Shown here piece by piece: positions 41,945 through 50,607 of a stretch of DNA of 64,000 nucleotides; within the stretch, counting starts at the first letter, position 1, and each line of letters starts with the position of its first letter. Below the pieces are notes generated by a model, which was given only the letters and a program-made list of their open reading frames with translations, was not told where the DNA came from and made no database searches. The translations under genes were made by a program, and so were the position numbers. The stretch is from Arthrobacter sp. B1I2 (GTDB lineage Bacteria > Actinomycetota > Actinomycetes > Actinomycetales > Micrococcaceae): NCBI RefSeq assembly GCF_030816485.1, contig NZ_JAUSYC010000001.1, positions 930,001 through 994,000 on the forward strand, read 5' to 3'.

Positions 41945-41983
41945 TGAGTCCGGTCTCACACCCTAGGATTGAGACCGGACTCA
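41945..41983. promoter_or_regulatory. Twin LacI operators in the divergent promoter
   Basis: Two 14-bp pseudo-palindromes, TGAGTCCGGTCTCA (41945-41958) and TGAGACCGGACTCA (41970-41983), are exact reverse complements of each other, with 11 bp between them and 25 bp from centre to centre. Each has the LacI-type central CCGG. They lie between the binding-protein gene and the LacI gene and most likely bind two dimers of that regulator, repressing both directions. Confidence 0.75.
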
Positions 41984-42046
41984 CATCGATTGATAGAAAT
42001 GTAGCCGAAGTCACAAGGGGCGTCAATACCCCGTCGAAAGGTGAAG

Positions 42047-43153
42047 ATGAACGGTGAAGGAGCACGACGGCGGGACGTAACCGTTGCCGACGTAGCAAAG
42101 GCGGCCCAGGTTTCCAAGGCCCAGGCCGCACGTGCACTGGGAAATTACGGGGCCGTCAGCGACGAAGTGCGCGAGCGCGTCCTGGCCGCTGCCGAGACAT
42201 TGTCCTACCGCCCCAACGAGCTTGCCCGCAGCATGAACACCGGGAAATCCCACACCATTGGCGTGGTGGTGGGCGACATCGAAAACCCGCACTTCGGGCT
42301 GGCCACGCGGGGCATCACGGACACCGCCAAGAAGGCCGGCTACAACGTCATCCTGGTCAATACGGACGAGGACCGCGCGGCGGAAGTGGACGCCGTCCGG
42401 GTCCTGCTGGACAAGCGTGTGGACGGCCTCATTGTGGCTCCGGCGTCCTCTGTGGACACCGAACACCTGCAGGAGGTGCACCGCTCCGGGCGCCCCCTGG
42501 TTTTCATCGACCGCACCGCCGGGGACCTGCAGGTGGAGACCATGGCCGTGGACATGGCACGGATTTCCCTGGAAGCCACGCAGTACCTGCTCGACGCCGG
42601 GCACCGCCGCATCGCCTTCATCTCCACACTGAGGACTGACGTGCCCTACACCCCCGGTATGACGCTTGAGTCATCGCAGATTGCGGACCGTCTCGAGGGG
42701 ATGCGGCAGGCATTCACGGCGGCAGGGCTGCCTTTTCCGGAGGACCTGGTCCGCCTGAATGCCGGCGACGCCGACTCCATCCGCAGCATCACGCGGGAGG
42801 TGCTCCGGGGCCCGGACCAGGCCACTGCGGTGGTTGCCTCCGACGGCCTGATCGCCCTCGGTGTGGTGGAAGCCATCCAGGAACTGGGCCTCTCCATTCC
42901 GGCCGATGTTTCATTCCTGATGTACGACGACTTCGCCTGGACCCGGCTCACCACCCCGCCCCTGACCGTCATCGCCCAGCCCGTGTACAACATGGGTGTG
43001 GCAGCGGCCAAGGCGCTCATCCGCCAGATGGAGGGCCTGCCGCCCGCCGCCCCGGCCCAGTTCACGGCCACCCTGGTGCGCCGCGGGTCAGTAGGCGCGC
43101 GGCGAACGGGCCAGGAGCCGACGCAGGAGGAGTTGGCGGCCACGCTCAACTGA
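42047..43153 (+). CDS. LacI-family transcriptional regulator
   Basis: About 368 residues. The N-terminal helix-turn-helix is VTVADVAKAAQVSKAQAARALGNYG followed by the hinge helix SYRPNELARSMNTG. The periplasmic-binding-protein-like domain follows (HTIGVVVGDIENPHFG; VDGLIVAPASS; FMYDDFAWTRL-type C-terminus). The ATG at 42047 has GAAAGG about 8 nt upstream; a GTG two codons earlier is possible. KAQAARAL replaces the usual TVSRVL in the recognition helix, in keeping with the unusual CCGG-centred operators next door. It is divergent from the amino-acid or opine operon, which it presumably represses; the effector is unknown. Confidence 0.9.
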   Translation: MNGEGARRRDVTVADVAKAAQVSKAQAARALGNYGAVSDEVRERVLAAAETLSYRPNELARSMNTGKSHTIGVVVGDIENPHFGLATRGITDTAKKAGYNVILVNTDEDRAAEVDAVRVLLDKRVDGLIVAPASSVDTEHLQEVHRSGRPLVFIDRTAGDLQVETMAVDMARISLEATQYLLDAGHRRIAFISTLRTDVPYTPGMTLESSQIADRLEGMRQAFTAAGLPFPEDLVRLNAGDADSIRSITREVLRGPDQATAVVASDGLIALGVVEAIQELGLSIPADVSFLMYDDFAWTRLTTPPLTVIAQPVYNMGVAAAKALIRQMEGLPPAAPAQFTATLVRRGSVGARRTGQEPTQEELAATLN

Positions 43154-43253
43154 CTGCCGGAATTCACTGCGAAGCGTCAAAACCCGCCAGCAGGCGCCGT
43201 TTGGGATGCGCCGAGGTCCAGAGTGGGTAGTCGTTACTTTCCGCCCGGAAAGG

Positions 43254-43985
43254 TCAGCCGCGGCGGGCGGGCTTGTCAAAGCGCCACCCCTCTGACCTCA
43301 GCTCGGGAATAATCTGGTCAACAGCTTCAATGGTCTGGGCCCTGTCTCCACCGCCGTCATGCATCAACACGACGCCTCCGGGCGTAATGCCTTCCCTCAG
43401 GCGCCGAACCAGCTCCGCCGTTCCCGGCGGTTCCCAGTCTCCAATGGCGGTGGCCCAACCCAGGGGCTGCATTCCCATGTCCGCCGCCACTTGCGGTGTC
43501 TGGCCCCAGCTTCCATAGGGCGCCCGGAAGTAGTTGATCTCGGCCTCCGGAACCGCCTCACGGATCGCGGCGCTCGTCTCTTCAAGATCAGCCCTGATGG
43601 CGTCGGAACTCCAGTTGCCCATGTCGTCGTGGTGCATGGTGTGGTTGCACAGCAGGTGTCCCGCGTCCGCGATTTGGCGAACGATCTCCGGATATTGTTT
43701 TACGTGGTCCCCCCAAAGACAGAAGGTTGCCTTCACGTGATGCTTCTTGAGAACGGCCAGCAATGTTGGCGTGTTGACGGGGTCGGGGCCGTCGTCAAAG
43801 GTCAGGCTGACGTATTTGCCCTCATGTCGGGTGGAATCAACAATCTCGGTGGTCGCTTGGTCGGCCCGGGCAGGCGCCGCGCCGGCAAGGCTCGCGGGGA
43901 TGACTGCGCCGAACGCCAACATGGTGGCAGATATGGGCAATACCGCCGTGCGCACAACTGCCGGGCGTCGTATTGGGAATTTCAT
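43254..43985 (-). CDS. Secreted polysaccharide deacetylase (CE4 NodB fold)
   Basis: 243 residues. A signal peptide covers the first about 41 residues (positive MKFPIRRPAVVR, hydrophobic core, ending GAAPARA). The NodB domain shows LTFDDGPDPVNT (metal aspartates), LCNHTMHHDD (HxxxH), YFRAPYGSWG and LMHDGGG, the five CE4 motifs. It would remove acetyl groups from xylan or another polysaccharide outside the cell. The ATG at 43983-43985 has GAGG 7 nt upstream. An 18-bp site identical in all but one base to the xylanase operator lies 26 nt upstream, so acetyl-xylan is the probable substrate. Confidence 0.87.
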   Translation of the reverse strand: MKFPIRRPAVVRTAVLPISATMLAFGAVIPASLAGAAPARADQATTEIVDSTRHEGKYVSLTFDDGPDPVNTPTLLAVLKKHHVKATFCLWGDHVKQYPEIVRQIADAGHLLCNHTMHHDDMGNWSSDAIRADLEETSAAIREAVPEAEINYFRAPYGSWGQTPQVAADMGMQPLGWATAIGDWEPPGTAELVRRLREGITPGGVVLMHDGGGDRAQTIEAVDQIIPELRSEGWRFDKPARRG

Positions 43986-44010
43986 CGCTGCCTCACTGAA
44001 GTCGCTGAAG

Positions 44011-44028
44011 TTCCGGAAGTTTCCGGAA
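44011..44028. promoter_or_regulatory. Xylan-regulon operator upstream of the deacetylase
   Basis: TTCCGGAAGTTTCCGGAA consists of two TTCCGGAA palindromes and differs at one position from the core of the xylanase operator at 45227-45244. It lies between the deacetylase start and the LacI stop codon. The inner GGAAGTTTCC resembles the GAAAnTTTC operators known for xylan regulators of Streptomyces. Confidence 0.65.
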
Positions 44029-44083
44029 TTGGCCCAGCGTAGAGCGGCCTCCGCTGCCACGTCAAGAGTGCGCAGCGGGTGGA

Positions 44084-45112
44084 TCAGGCCCCATGGGGTG
44101 CAGCGGTGCTTTCGCGCACCACCAGCCTCGTGGAGAGTTCCACGCGGGGGCTTTCCACGACTTCGCCCTGGAGCATCCTGAGCACAGTGCGTGCGGCCAG
44201 CTTTCCCATCTCGGCCAAGGGCTGGCGCACGGTGGTGAGGGGAGGAGAGGCCCACCGGGCCTCGGGAAGGTCGTCAAAGCCCACCACGCTGATGTCCTCG
44301 GGAACCCGAAGGCCCTTCTTGCGGACCGCCTCGTACACTCCGAGCGCCATCTGGTCACTGGCGGCAAAGACGGCGGTGGGGGGTTCGGGCAGTTCCAGCA
44401 GCTTCCATCCCGCCCGGAACCCTGACTGGTAGTCGAAGTCGCCCTCAATGGCCAGGCTGGCATCGAAGGGGATTCCCGCAGCGTCAAGACCGGCCCGGTA
44501 GCCGTCCAAACGTGCCCGGCTGCACCACAGGCCCGGCGTGCCCGCAACAAAGCCGATCCTGCGGTGTCCGATTCCGGTGAGGTGTTCCGTTGCCCCGACC
44601 GCACCGGTCCAGTTCGTGGCGCCGATGGTGGGGACGTCAAGATCCGGCACGCCGGCAGGATCGACGACGACGGCGGGAACCTGGAGGCGCTGCAGCTCGG
44701 CACGCAGGGACGAGTCGAGGTCGGTGGTTACCAGGATGGCCCCGTCGCTCGCCCTGGCGCTGACATTGTCCAGCCACTGGCGGGTGGACGCCGGGTTGGT
44801 CCCGCGATGGATTGCCGAAACCACGGTTGACGCGCCGGCTTCATTCGCCGCCTCCTCAACCCCCCGGATGATCTCCACGGCCCAAGGGCTGTCCAGGTCA
44901 TTGAAGACCAGGTCAATGAGGCCGGAACGGCCTTCCGGGCGGACTCCTCGCCGCTGGTAGCCGTGGTCCCGGAGCAGGGTTTCAACGCGCTCACGGGTTC
45001 GCGGCGCAACATCCGAACGGCCGTTAAGGACGCGGGAAACAGTGGGCACTGACACGCCCGCTTCGGCGGCAATGGCCGAAATCGTCACTGCCGGGCGCTG
45101 GGCTTCCTGCAC
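44084..45112 (-). CDS. LacI-family regulator, probable xylan-utilisation repressor
   Basis: About 342 residues from GTG at 45110-45112, with AGGAGG 7 nt upstream; the open frame extends further but without a Shine-Dalgarno. The helix-turn-helix is VTISAIAAEAGVSVPTVSRVLNGRSDVAPRTRERV, followed by the sugar-binding domain (GLIDLVFNDLDSPWAVEIIRG, GATEHLTGIGHRRIGFVAGTPG, VFAASDQMALGVYEAVRKKGLRVPEDISVVGFDD). It lies between two genes with the same operator, so it probably represses both the xylanase and the deacetylase and is induced by xylobiose or xylose-type sugars. Confidence 0.9.
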   Translation of the reverse strand: MQEAQRPAVTISAIAAEAGVSVPTVSRVLNGRSDVAPRTRERVETLLRDHGYQRRGVRPEGRSGLIDLVFNDLDSPWAVEIIRGVEEAANEAGASTVVSAIHRGTNPASTRQWLDNVSARASDGAILVTTDLDSSLRAELQRLQVPAVVVDPAGVPDLDVPTIGATNWTGAVGATEHLTGIGHRRIGFVAGTPGLWCSRARLDGYRAGLDAAGIPFDASLAIEGDFDYQSGFRAGWKLLELPEPPTAVFAASDQMALGVYEAVRKKGLRVPEDISVVGFDDLPEARWASPPLTTVRQPLAEMGKLAARTVLRMLQGEVVESPRVELSTRLVVRESTAAPHGA

Positions 45113-45217
45113 GCATTCCTCCTGGTCCGCTGCAAGTATAGGCCTTGTCCGGCCGGCAAAGCTGGACACTTTCTCTGAAAACCCTTGACGTTCTCTCCGG
45201 AATGTTCCTACGCTTCA

Positions 45218-45253
45218 ACCGATACCTTCCGGAAATTTCCGGAAGGTATCGGT
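45218..45253. promoter_or_regulatory. 36-bp perfect palindrome, xylanase operator
   Basis: The 36 bp are a perfect palindrome centred between 45235 and 45236; left half ACCGATACCTTCCGGAAA. The core TTCCGGAAATTTCCGGAA matches the deacetylase site in 17 of 18 positions. It lies 47 bp before the xylanase ATG and 106 bp from the divergent LacI GTG. The length of dyad symmetry beyond a normal LacI site (about 18 bp) suggests two cooperating dimers or an additional RNA hairpin in the leader. Confidence 0.8.
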
Positions 45254-45300
45254 CAGCGCATCGCTGCTGCCATACCCCGTACCTCAAAGGAGAGCTCTTG

Positions 45301-46467
45301 ATGAAGGTTGCAAAACTTGTCGCCGGCGCATTGTTGGCGTCGACGTTCGTCCTCCCGACTGCACTGCCTGCTTCCGCAGGCGGGAACGAAAACCAGCAGC
45401 CCCCAGGCCTTGCAAAGCAGGACACCCTGCGGTGGGCGGCACCAAAGGGCTTCCGGATCGGCACCGCAGTTGCCGGCGGCGGACATCATGAGAACATGCC
45501 TTACCCCAACCCCTTCACCTATGACCAGCAATACCGTGAGGTCTTGGCCGCGGAATTCAGCTCCGTCTCCCCCGAAAACCAGGCCAAGTGGGAATTCATC
45601 CATCCGCAGCGGGACCAGTACCGCTTCACCGAGATGGACGCCATCGTCGAGTTCGCCCAACAGCACGGCCAGGTTGTGCGCGGCCACACGCTGTTCTGGC
45701 ACAGCCAGAACCCCGCCTGGCTGGAGCAGGGCAACTTCAGCAAGGACGAACTCCGTTCCATCCTGAAGGACCACATCAGTACCGTTGTTGGACGGTACGC
45801 AGGCAAGATCCAGCAGTGGGATGTAGCCAATGAGATTTTCAACGGAGACGGCACCCTCAGGACCACGGACAACATCTGGATCCGGGAACTTGGCCCGGAG
45901 ATCATCGCCGACGCCTTCCGCTGGGCGCACGAAGCGGATCCGAACGCCAAGCTCTTCTTTAATGATTACGGCGTGGAAAGCGTCAACGCGAAGAGCAACG
46001 CCTATCTTTCGCTCATTCCGCAGCTTCGGGCCGCAGGCGTCCAGGTGGACGGCTTCGCGGTGCAGGGGCACCTCAGCACACGCTACGGTTTCCCCGGAGA
46101 CCTGCAGGCCAACCTCCAGCGCTTCAACGATCTGGGACTGGAAACATCCATCACCGAGATCGACGTACGGATGGACGTTCCGGCGGGAACCAAGCCCACC
46201 GCGGCACAGCTGGAGAAGCAGGCCAGCTACTACCAGCGGGCCCTCGAAGCATGCCTGAACGTCGAGGACTGCAAGTCGTTCACCATCTGGGGCTTTAACG
46301 ACAAATACTCCTGGGTCCCGGTGTTCTTCCCCAAGGAAGGTGAGGCTACCGTGATGTGGGAGGACTACACCCGCAAGCCGTCGTACTACGCACTGCAGTC
46401 CACCCTCTTGAAGGCAAACCCCGGCGGAGAGCAGCGCGACAGCCACCACCCCGCGTACCAGCAGTAG
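45301..46467 (+). CDS. GH10 endo-1,4-beta-xylanase, secreted
   Basis: 388 residues. A Sec signal peptide (MKVAKLVAGALLASTFVLPTA) ends near ASA at 24-26. The GH10 barrel contains GHTLFWHSQNPAWL, the acid/base glutamate E178 in WDVANEIFNGDG, HLSTRYGFPGD, and the nucleophile E286 in ETSITEIDVRMD. FTIWGFNDKYSWVP is the final strand. No carbohydrate-binding module follows, so it is a compact one-domain enzyme. The ATG at 45301 has AAAGGAG about 8 nt upstream. It cleaves beta-1,4-xylan outside the cell and is followed by a strong terminator. The operator at 45218 puts it under the divergent LacI repressor. Confidence 0.94.
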   Translation: MKVAKLVAGALLASTFVLPTALPASAGGNENQQPPGLAKQDTLRWAAPKGFRIGTAVAGGGHHENMPYPNPFTYDQQYREVLAAEFSSVSPENQAKWEFIHPQRDQYRFTEMDAIVEFAQQHGQVVRGHTLFWHSQNPAWLEQGNFSKDELRSILKDHISTVVGRYAGKIQQWDVANEIFNGDGTLRTTDNIWIRELGPEIIADAFRWAHEADPNAKLFFNDYGVESVNAKSNAYLSLIPQLRAAGVQVDGFAVQGHLSTRYGFPGDLQANLQRFNDLGLETSITEIDVRMDVPAGTKPTAAQLEKQASYYQRALEACLNVEDCKSFTIWGFNDKYSWVPVFFPKEGEATVMWEDYTRKPSYYALQSTLLKANPGGEQRDSHHPAYQQ

Positions 46468-46485
46468 CGAATTCCGAGCACTGAC

Positions 46486-46521
46486 AAAGCGGCCCGGCGC
46501 CGAAAGGCTCCGGGCCGCTTT
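46486..46521. terminator. Bidirectional Rho-independent-type terminator
   Basis: A perfect 12-bp stem (AAAGCGGCCCGG with its complement) and 12-nt loop lies between the convergent xylanase and FAH-family genes. The A and T runs at the two ends make it usable from both strands. Confidence 0.85.
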
Positions 46522-46643
46522 GCTGCGGCTGACCTGCACTCACCTGCCGTTATTGAGGCTGACCTGACGGTCCAGGATTGACACAGACCCACTCGCCGAG
46601 CGCCAAGCGATTCTAGACGGTATCCGAGCCGGCGATCACGCAA

Positions 46644-47840
46644 CTACTCCCCCATCTCCCGGGAACCTCTTGAAGGTGTTGGCACGCTCCGTTCCAGGTA
46701 ACTGAACAAGGCCCTGATCCCGAAAGTCCACGGCTCCATGTCTTCGGTCTTGTGAGTCCGGTTGACCAGGGCCCCGAGCAGCGGGCTGCTGATGGTGACG
46801 ACGTCGCCGGGCTTGTGGGTGAAGCCAAGGCCTTCGGCGTCGCGGTCCTGGTTCGGAGCGAACAACGTGCCGGTGAAGAGGCCGAAGCCGTCGGGGTACT
46901 GGTGGTGGCGGCCGCGGGCGGCACCGATGAGCTCCTCGAAAGGACGGCTGATGCGCGCCAGGCTGTTGCGGCCCTCCAGCCGGTAGCCGTCCGTTCCTTC
47001 CACGGTGAGGGTGATTTCCTCCGTCCGCAGGGACTCCAGCGAGAAATCCTGGTGGAAGAGCCGAATGAACGGGCCGATCGCGCAGGATGCGTTATTGTCC
47101 TTGGCCATGCCCAGGAGGAGTGCGCTGCGGCCCTCCACGTCCCGGAGGTTTACGTCGTTTCCCAGGGTTGCACCCCGAACCTTCCCGGCAGAGTCGGCAA
47201 TGAGGACGAGTTCAGGCTCGGGGTTGTTCCAGGAGGAGAAGCCCGGGATGCCCACGGGCGAGCCAAAACCCACGGAGGACAGAACCGGGGCTTTGGTGAA
47301 CACTTCGGGGTCGGGGCCCAGGCCCACCTCGAGGTACTGGGACCACATCCCCTGCGCCGACAACACCTTCTTAACCTCCCGCGCCTCCTCCGACCCGGGT
47401 CGCAGGCTCTCCAGGCTTCCCCCAAGAGCCCCGGCAACGGTCCTGCGGACTTCAGCCGCCCGGTTGAAATCACCGCCGCACCGTTCCTCGATGACCCGCT
47501 CGATCATGCTCTCCACGAACGTCACTCCGCAGGCTTTGATCACCTGGAGGTCCACCGGAGACAGCAGGCGTGGACGGCTCCGGTCATCCTCCAAGGAGGC
47601 TTCGAACAGGTCGGCGAGCTCCCAGCGCGGGGCGCCGGTCGTCTGTAGAACGAGATCCACGGGGTTGGGGTGATCCATGAGCTCGGCAACAGTTCTGACG
47701 TCGGGGGTGAGATCGAGAACCTCTTCACCCCGGACACAGACCACCCTTGGGCCTTGGGAAACAGGGTCCCACACGCGGCCCACAAAAACCCCAGCTCCCT
47801 GGTCTGCCGGAAGGATGTGCTGTGGGCGCATGCTGCTCAT
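46644..47840 (-). CDS. Fumarylacetoacetate hydrolase-family protein, probable 2-keto-3-deoxy sugar-acid dehydratase
   Basis: 398 residues. The FAH fold's metal site is visible as E208 and E210 in NNPEPELVLI and D229 in GATLGNDVNLRD, with K247 in LLGMAKDNNASCAIGPF. Enzymes of this family in pentose or hexaric-acid pathways act on 2-keto-3-deoxy acids; with an adjacent aldehyde dehydrogenase they give 2-oxoglutarate semialdehyde and then 2-oxoglutarate. Its ATG overlaps the aldehyde dehydrogenase stop as ATGA, so it is the last gene of the sugar-acid operon. Diketo-acid hydrolase is an alternative activity. Confidence 0.8.
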   Translation of the reverse strand: MSSMRPQHILPADQGAGVFVGRVWDPVSQGPRVVCVRGEEVLDLTPDVRTVAELMDHPNPVDLVLQTTGAPRWELADLFEASLEDDRSRPRLLSPVDLQVIKACGVTFVESMIERVIEERCGGDFNRAAEVRRTVAGALGGSLESLRPGSEEAREVKKVLSAQGMWSQYLEVGLGPDPEVFTKAPVLSSVGFGSPVGIPGFSSWNNPEPELVLIADSAGKVRGATLGNDVNLRDVEGRSALLLGMAKDNNASCAIGPFIRLFHQDFSLESLRTEEITLTVEGTDGYRLEGRNSLARISRPFEELIGAARGRHHQYPDGFGLFTGTLFAPNQDRDAEGLGFTHKPGDVVTISSPLLGALVNRTHKTEDMEPWTFGIRALFSYLERSVPTPSRGSREMGE

Positions 47841-49305
47841 GGGTTGTCCTCATTCTCGGTTTCTGATTCCCAGACACCATCAACCCGCCGTCGGATCCCC
47901 CAGGGGTTGTCATCACGAAGGGGTTCGGGCAATTGCGACGGTGGGAAGGAGTCATAGGCGACGGGACGCATAAAGCGGCCAATCGCTGCGGTTCCAACGG
48001 ATGTCGTGGTGGCGGTTGTAGCGGGGTAAGGTCCACCGTGGTTTTGCGCATACGTTACGGTTACCCCGGTGGGCCACCCGTTCCAGAGCAAACGCCCGGC
48101 GCGCTCCTGCAGCTCCGTCAACAGCTCCGCCACATCTTCGTCAGGGTCTGCCTGCACCGTGGCCGTCAGCTGTCCCTCCAACAGGCGGGCGAGCGCCGGC
48201 AAGTCTGCGCCTGGCGGATACCCGACCACAAGCGTTGCCGGTCCGAACATCTCCTGTTCCAGGATTTCCGGGCGTTGCCAAACTTCATCAGCAGTGGCGA
48301 ACAGCACCGTCGGCCGGGGCGCCGCCGAATCGTCCCCTGGCACTATGACTTCAACTCCGGGCGTTGACCGTACGGAATTCAACGCCTTGTCGAATTCCTC
48401 CCGCAGCTTCGGGCTAAGTAGGAGGCTTGCTGGCTTGGGGCCAGTTCCTTGCGGAGGATCCCGCTTACCTCTTCGAGGTCGTCGACCGGGGCGAACAATA
48501 GTCCTGGTTTCGTGCAGAACTGGCCCATCCCCGTGCTGAAGGAGTCGGCATAGCCGGCCAAAATGTCCTCACGCCTGGCACTCCACGCTCGCTCGGTGAC
48601 AAAGACAGGGTTGATGCTGCCCAGTTCGCCATAAAAGGGGATGGGAGCGGGGCGCCGGGATGCCCGATCGAAGAGTGTCCTCCCGCCGGCCGTGGATCCC
48701 GTAAAGCCGATGGCCTTGACCAATGGATGGTCCACCAGCTGTTCAGCGGCCTCCCGGCCGACAACCGTCGAGAAAAGGCCGTCGGGAGCACCGGCCTGTG
48801 CCAGGGCTTCCTGTACCACCTCACCGGTACGTGTGCCCAGGTGAAGGTGTCCCCCGTGGATCTTATGCACCACTGCACATCCCGCCGCCAGGGCAGATGC
48901 AGTGTCGCCACCCATTACGCTGAATGCAAACGGGAAGTTTGAGGCGCCGAAAACACCTACGACCCCCAGCGGTACGGAAACCCGCCGAATATCCGGCCTC
49001 GGACCCATCCCCCACGCGGGATCGGCGTGGTCAATAGTCGCGCCCAGGTGTTCCCCGCGAACGATTTCCGCTATGAACAGCCGGAGCTGAAAGACGGATC
49101 GTCGCAGCTCAAAACGAAGCCGCGCCTCCTCCAGATGTGTTTCCTCATGCCCCAGTGCCACCAACTCGTCAGCGTGGGTGCTCAAAGCGGACGCCACCGC
49201 CTCCAGCCAACGCGCGCGCGCCCGAGGCTCAAGGCCCCTGGCGCGCTCATACGCTTTATGGGCGGCAACTATCCGGTTTTCTGTCTCTTCGCGTGACGTA
49301 ATCAT
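47837..49305 (-). pseudogene. Aldehyde dehydrogenase (2-oxoglutarate semialdehyde type), frameshifted
   Basis: NAD(P)-dependent aldehyde dehydrogenase split over two frames. The first part (49305 down to about 48413) has ASNFPFAFSV, FTGSTAGGR at 201-209, the general base E227 in FYGELGSINPVF and the nucleophile C264 in GMGQFCTKPGLLF. Near 48405-48425 the frame shifts: as written it ends in SYLARSCGRNSTRR at 48379. One added base would join it to LLLSPKLREEFDKALNSVRS and the normal end at 47837, giving 489 residues. The catalytic half is intact, but the oligomerisation and C-terminal region would be lost. The ATG has AAAGGA 8 nt upstream. Either a real inactivating mutation or a base-calling error. 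Confidence 0.85.
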
Positions 49306-49359
49306 CGCTAATTCCTTTCGGGCCGCGGACCATTGGCTTACTCCCATACATTGCTGGGC

Positions 49360-49400
49360 AGGAGGCAGGGGTGCCGGGGGCCCTGGCTCCCCTGTCTCCT
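49360..49400 (-). terminator. Intercistronic hairpin between dehydratase and aldehyde dehydrogenase
   Basis: AGGAGGCAGGGG (49360-49371) pairs with CCCCTGTCTCCT (49389-49400) with a single mismatched (potential wobble) position and a loop that itself can fold (GCCGGGGGCCC region). It fills most of the 99-nt gap just after the dehydratase stop. Probably a partial terminator or stability element that lowers expression of the last two genes. Confidence 0.5.
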
Positions 49401-49404
49401 CCTC

Positions 49405-50607
49405 TCAGATGGCCGGCGTGCGCTCGAGGTTGAAGTAGGAGCGGGCGTCCGGCGGGCGGATATCGGCGACGGCATCAGTGAAGATGCGCATTGGGTGTGG
49501 CGTGTACGGGTGCTCTGCTATGGCCTCGAAGTCGAGTTCGATCCCCAGGCCAACCCCCTCCGGGATGAGGATGTCACCCTCGTCGGTCAGTTGCAGGCGC
49601 TCATTCGAGATCTCGCTCCGCCAAGGCACATCCGTCGCCATGATTTCCAGGTACCGGAAGTTCGGCAGCATGGCGCCCAACTGCAAGGTTGCGGCGGTAC
49701 TGAGCGGACCGCTGGGGTTGTGGGGTGCGAACGGAATGTAATGGGCCGCCGCGAGTGTGGAAATGAATGCGAGCTCCAGCAAGCCGCCGGCATGAGTGAC
49801 GTCGGGCTGGATGTAGTCCACTGCCTTCCGGGCGAGGGCGGGAACGAAGGTGTTCCGTCCCATCCACCGTTCACCGGCGGCGATCGGAACTGGAGATTTC
49901 GAGCGTATCTCCAGGAGGGAATCAATTCCGTCGGGAGGGCAGGGTTCCTCAAAAAACACCGGCTGGAACTGCTCGATTTCACGCGCCACCCGGATGGCTG
50001 TCGGGACATCGAACCGGCCGTGTCCTTCAATAAAGAGCTCAACATCATCGCCCACCGCCTCCCGCACAGCCGCTACGGGTTCAAGCATTCGCCGCAGGTC
50101 CCGCGCCTGCAGGGTGAGGTCCGCGGCCTCGAACGGGTCCCATTTGAGTCCCCGGAAGCCTTGGGCAACTGTGTGTACGGCTGCATCGGCAAACTCTTCA
50201 GGCGTTTTGGCACCTGAAAACCAGCCATTGGCGTATGCCCGGACCCTGTCACGGACTTGTCCGCCCAGCATTCGGTGGACAGGAACCTCCAAGGCACGGG
50301 CCGAGACATCCCACATGGCCATTTCAAGGGCACTGAGAGCGGTCATTGACACAGGACCACCGCGCCAGTAGGCATCACGGTTCAGCTCGTAGATCGTTTG
50401 GCTGATCCTTGTTGGGTCCTTGCCGCGGACAGCGTCGGCGAGCACGGCAACGGCTCCCCGGACTGCATGCTCCTGGCCTTCGAGAGTTGCTTCAGCGATG
50501 CCGGTGAGACCAGAGTCCGTGCTCAGCCGAACGAAGATGAGGTTTGTTCTGTAAAAGTCGACGACAACAGTGTCGAGGTTGGTGATTTTCATATTCGGAA
50601 GTCTCAT
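49405..50607 (-). CDS. Mandelate racemase/muconate lactonising-family sugar-acid dehydratase
   Basis: 400 residues of the enolase superfamily. The capping domain is followed by a barrel with K155 (FRGLKWDPF), metal ligands E194 (LFIEGHGRF), E220 (FFEEPCPP) and E246 (IAAGERW), and H296 in FAPHNPSGP. The pattern resembles D-galactonate and L-rhamnonate or gluconate-type acid-sugar dehydratases, producing a 2-keto-3-deoxy acid. The ATG at 50607 overlaps the permease stop (ATGA); an ATG five codons on (50592, MKITNLDTV) is a good alternative start. The ABC importer upstream and FAH/aldehyde dehydrogenase downstream suggest catabolism of an aldonic acid. Exact substrate not deducible. Confidence 0.82.
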   Translation of the reverse strand: MRLPNMKITNLDTVVVDFYRTNLIFVRLSTDSGLTGIAEATLEGQEHAVRGAVAVLADAVRGKDPTRISQTIYELNRDAYWRGGPVSMTALSALEMAMWDVSARALEVPVHRMLGGQVRDRVRAYANGWFSGAKTPEEFADAAVHTVAQGFRGLKWDPFEAADLTLQARDLRRMLEPVAAVREAVGDDVELFIEGHGRFDVPTAIRVAREIEQFQPVFFEEPCPPDGIDSLLEIRSKSPVPIAAGERWMGRNTFVPALARKAVDYIQPDVTHAGGLLELAFISTLAAAHYIPFAPHNPSGPLSTAATLQLGAMLPNFRYLEIMATDVPWRSEISNERLQLTDEGDILIPEGVGLGIELDFEAIAEHPYTPHPMRIFTDAVADIRPPDARSYFNLERTPAI

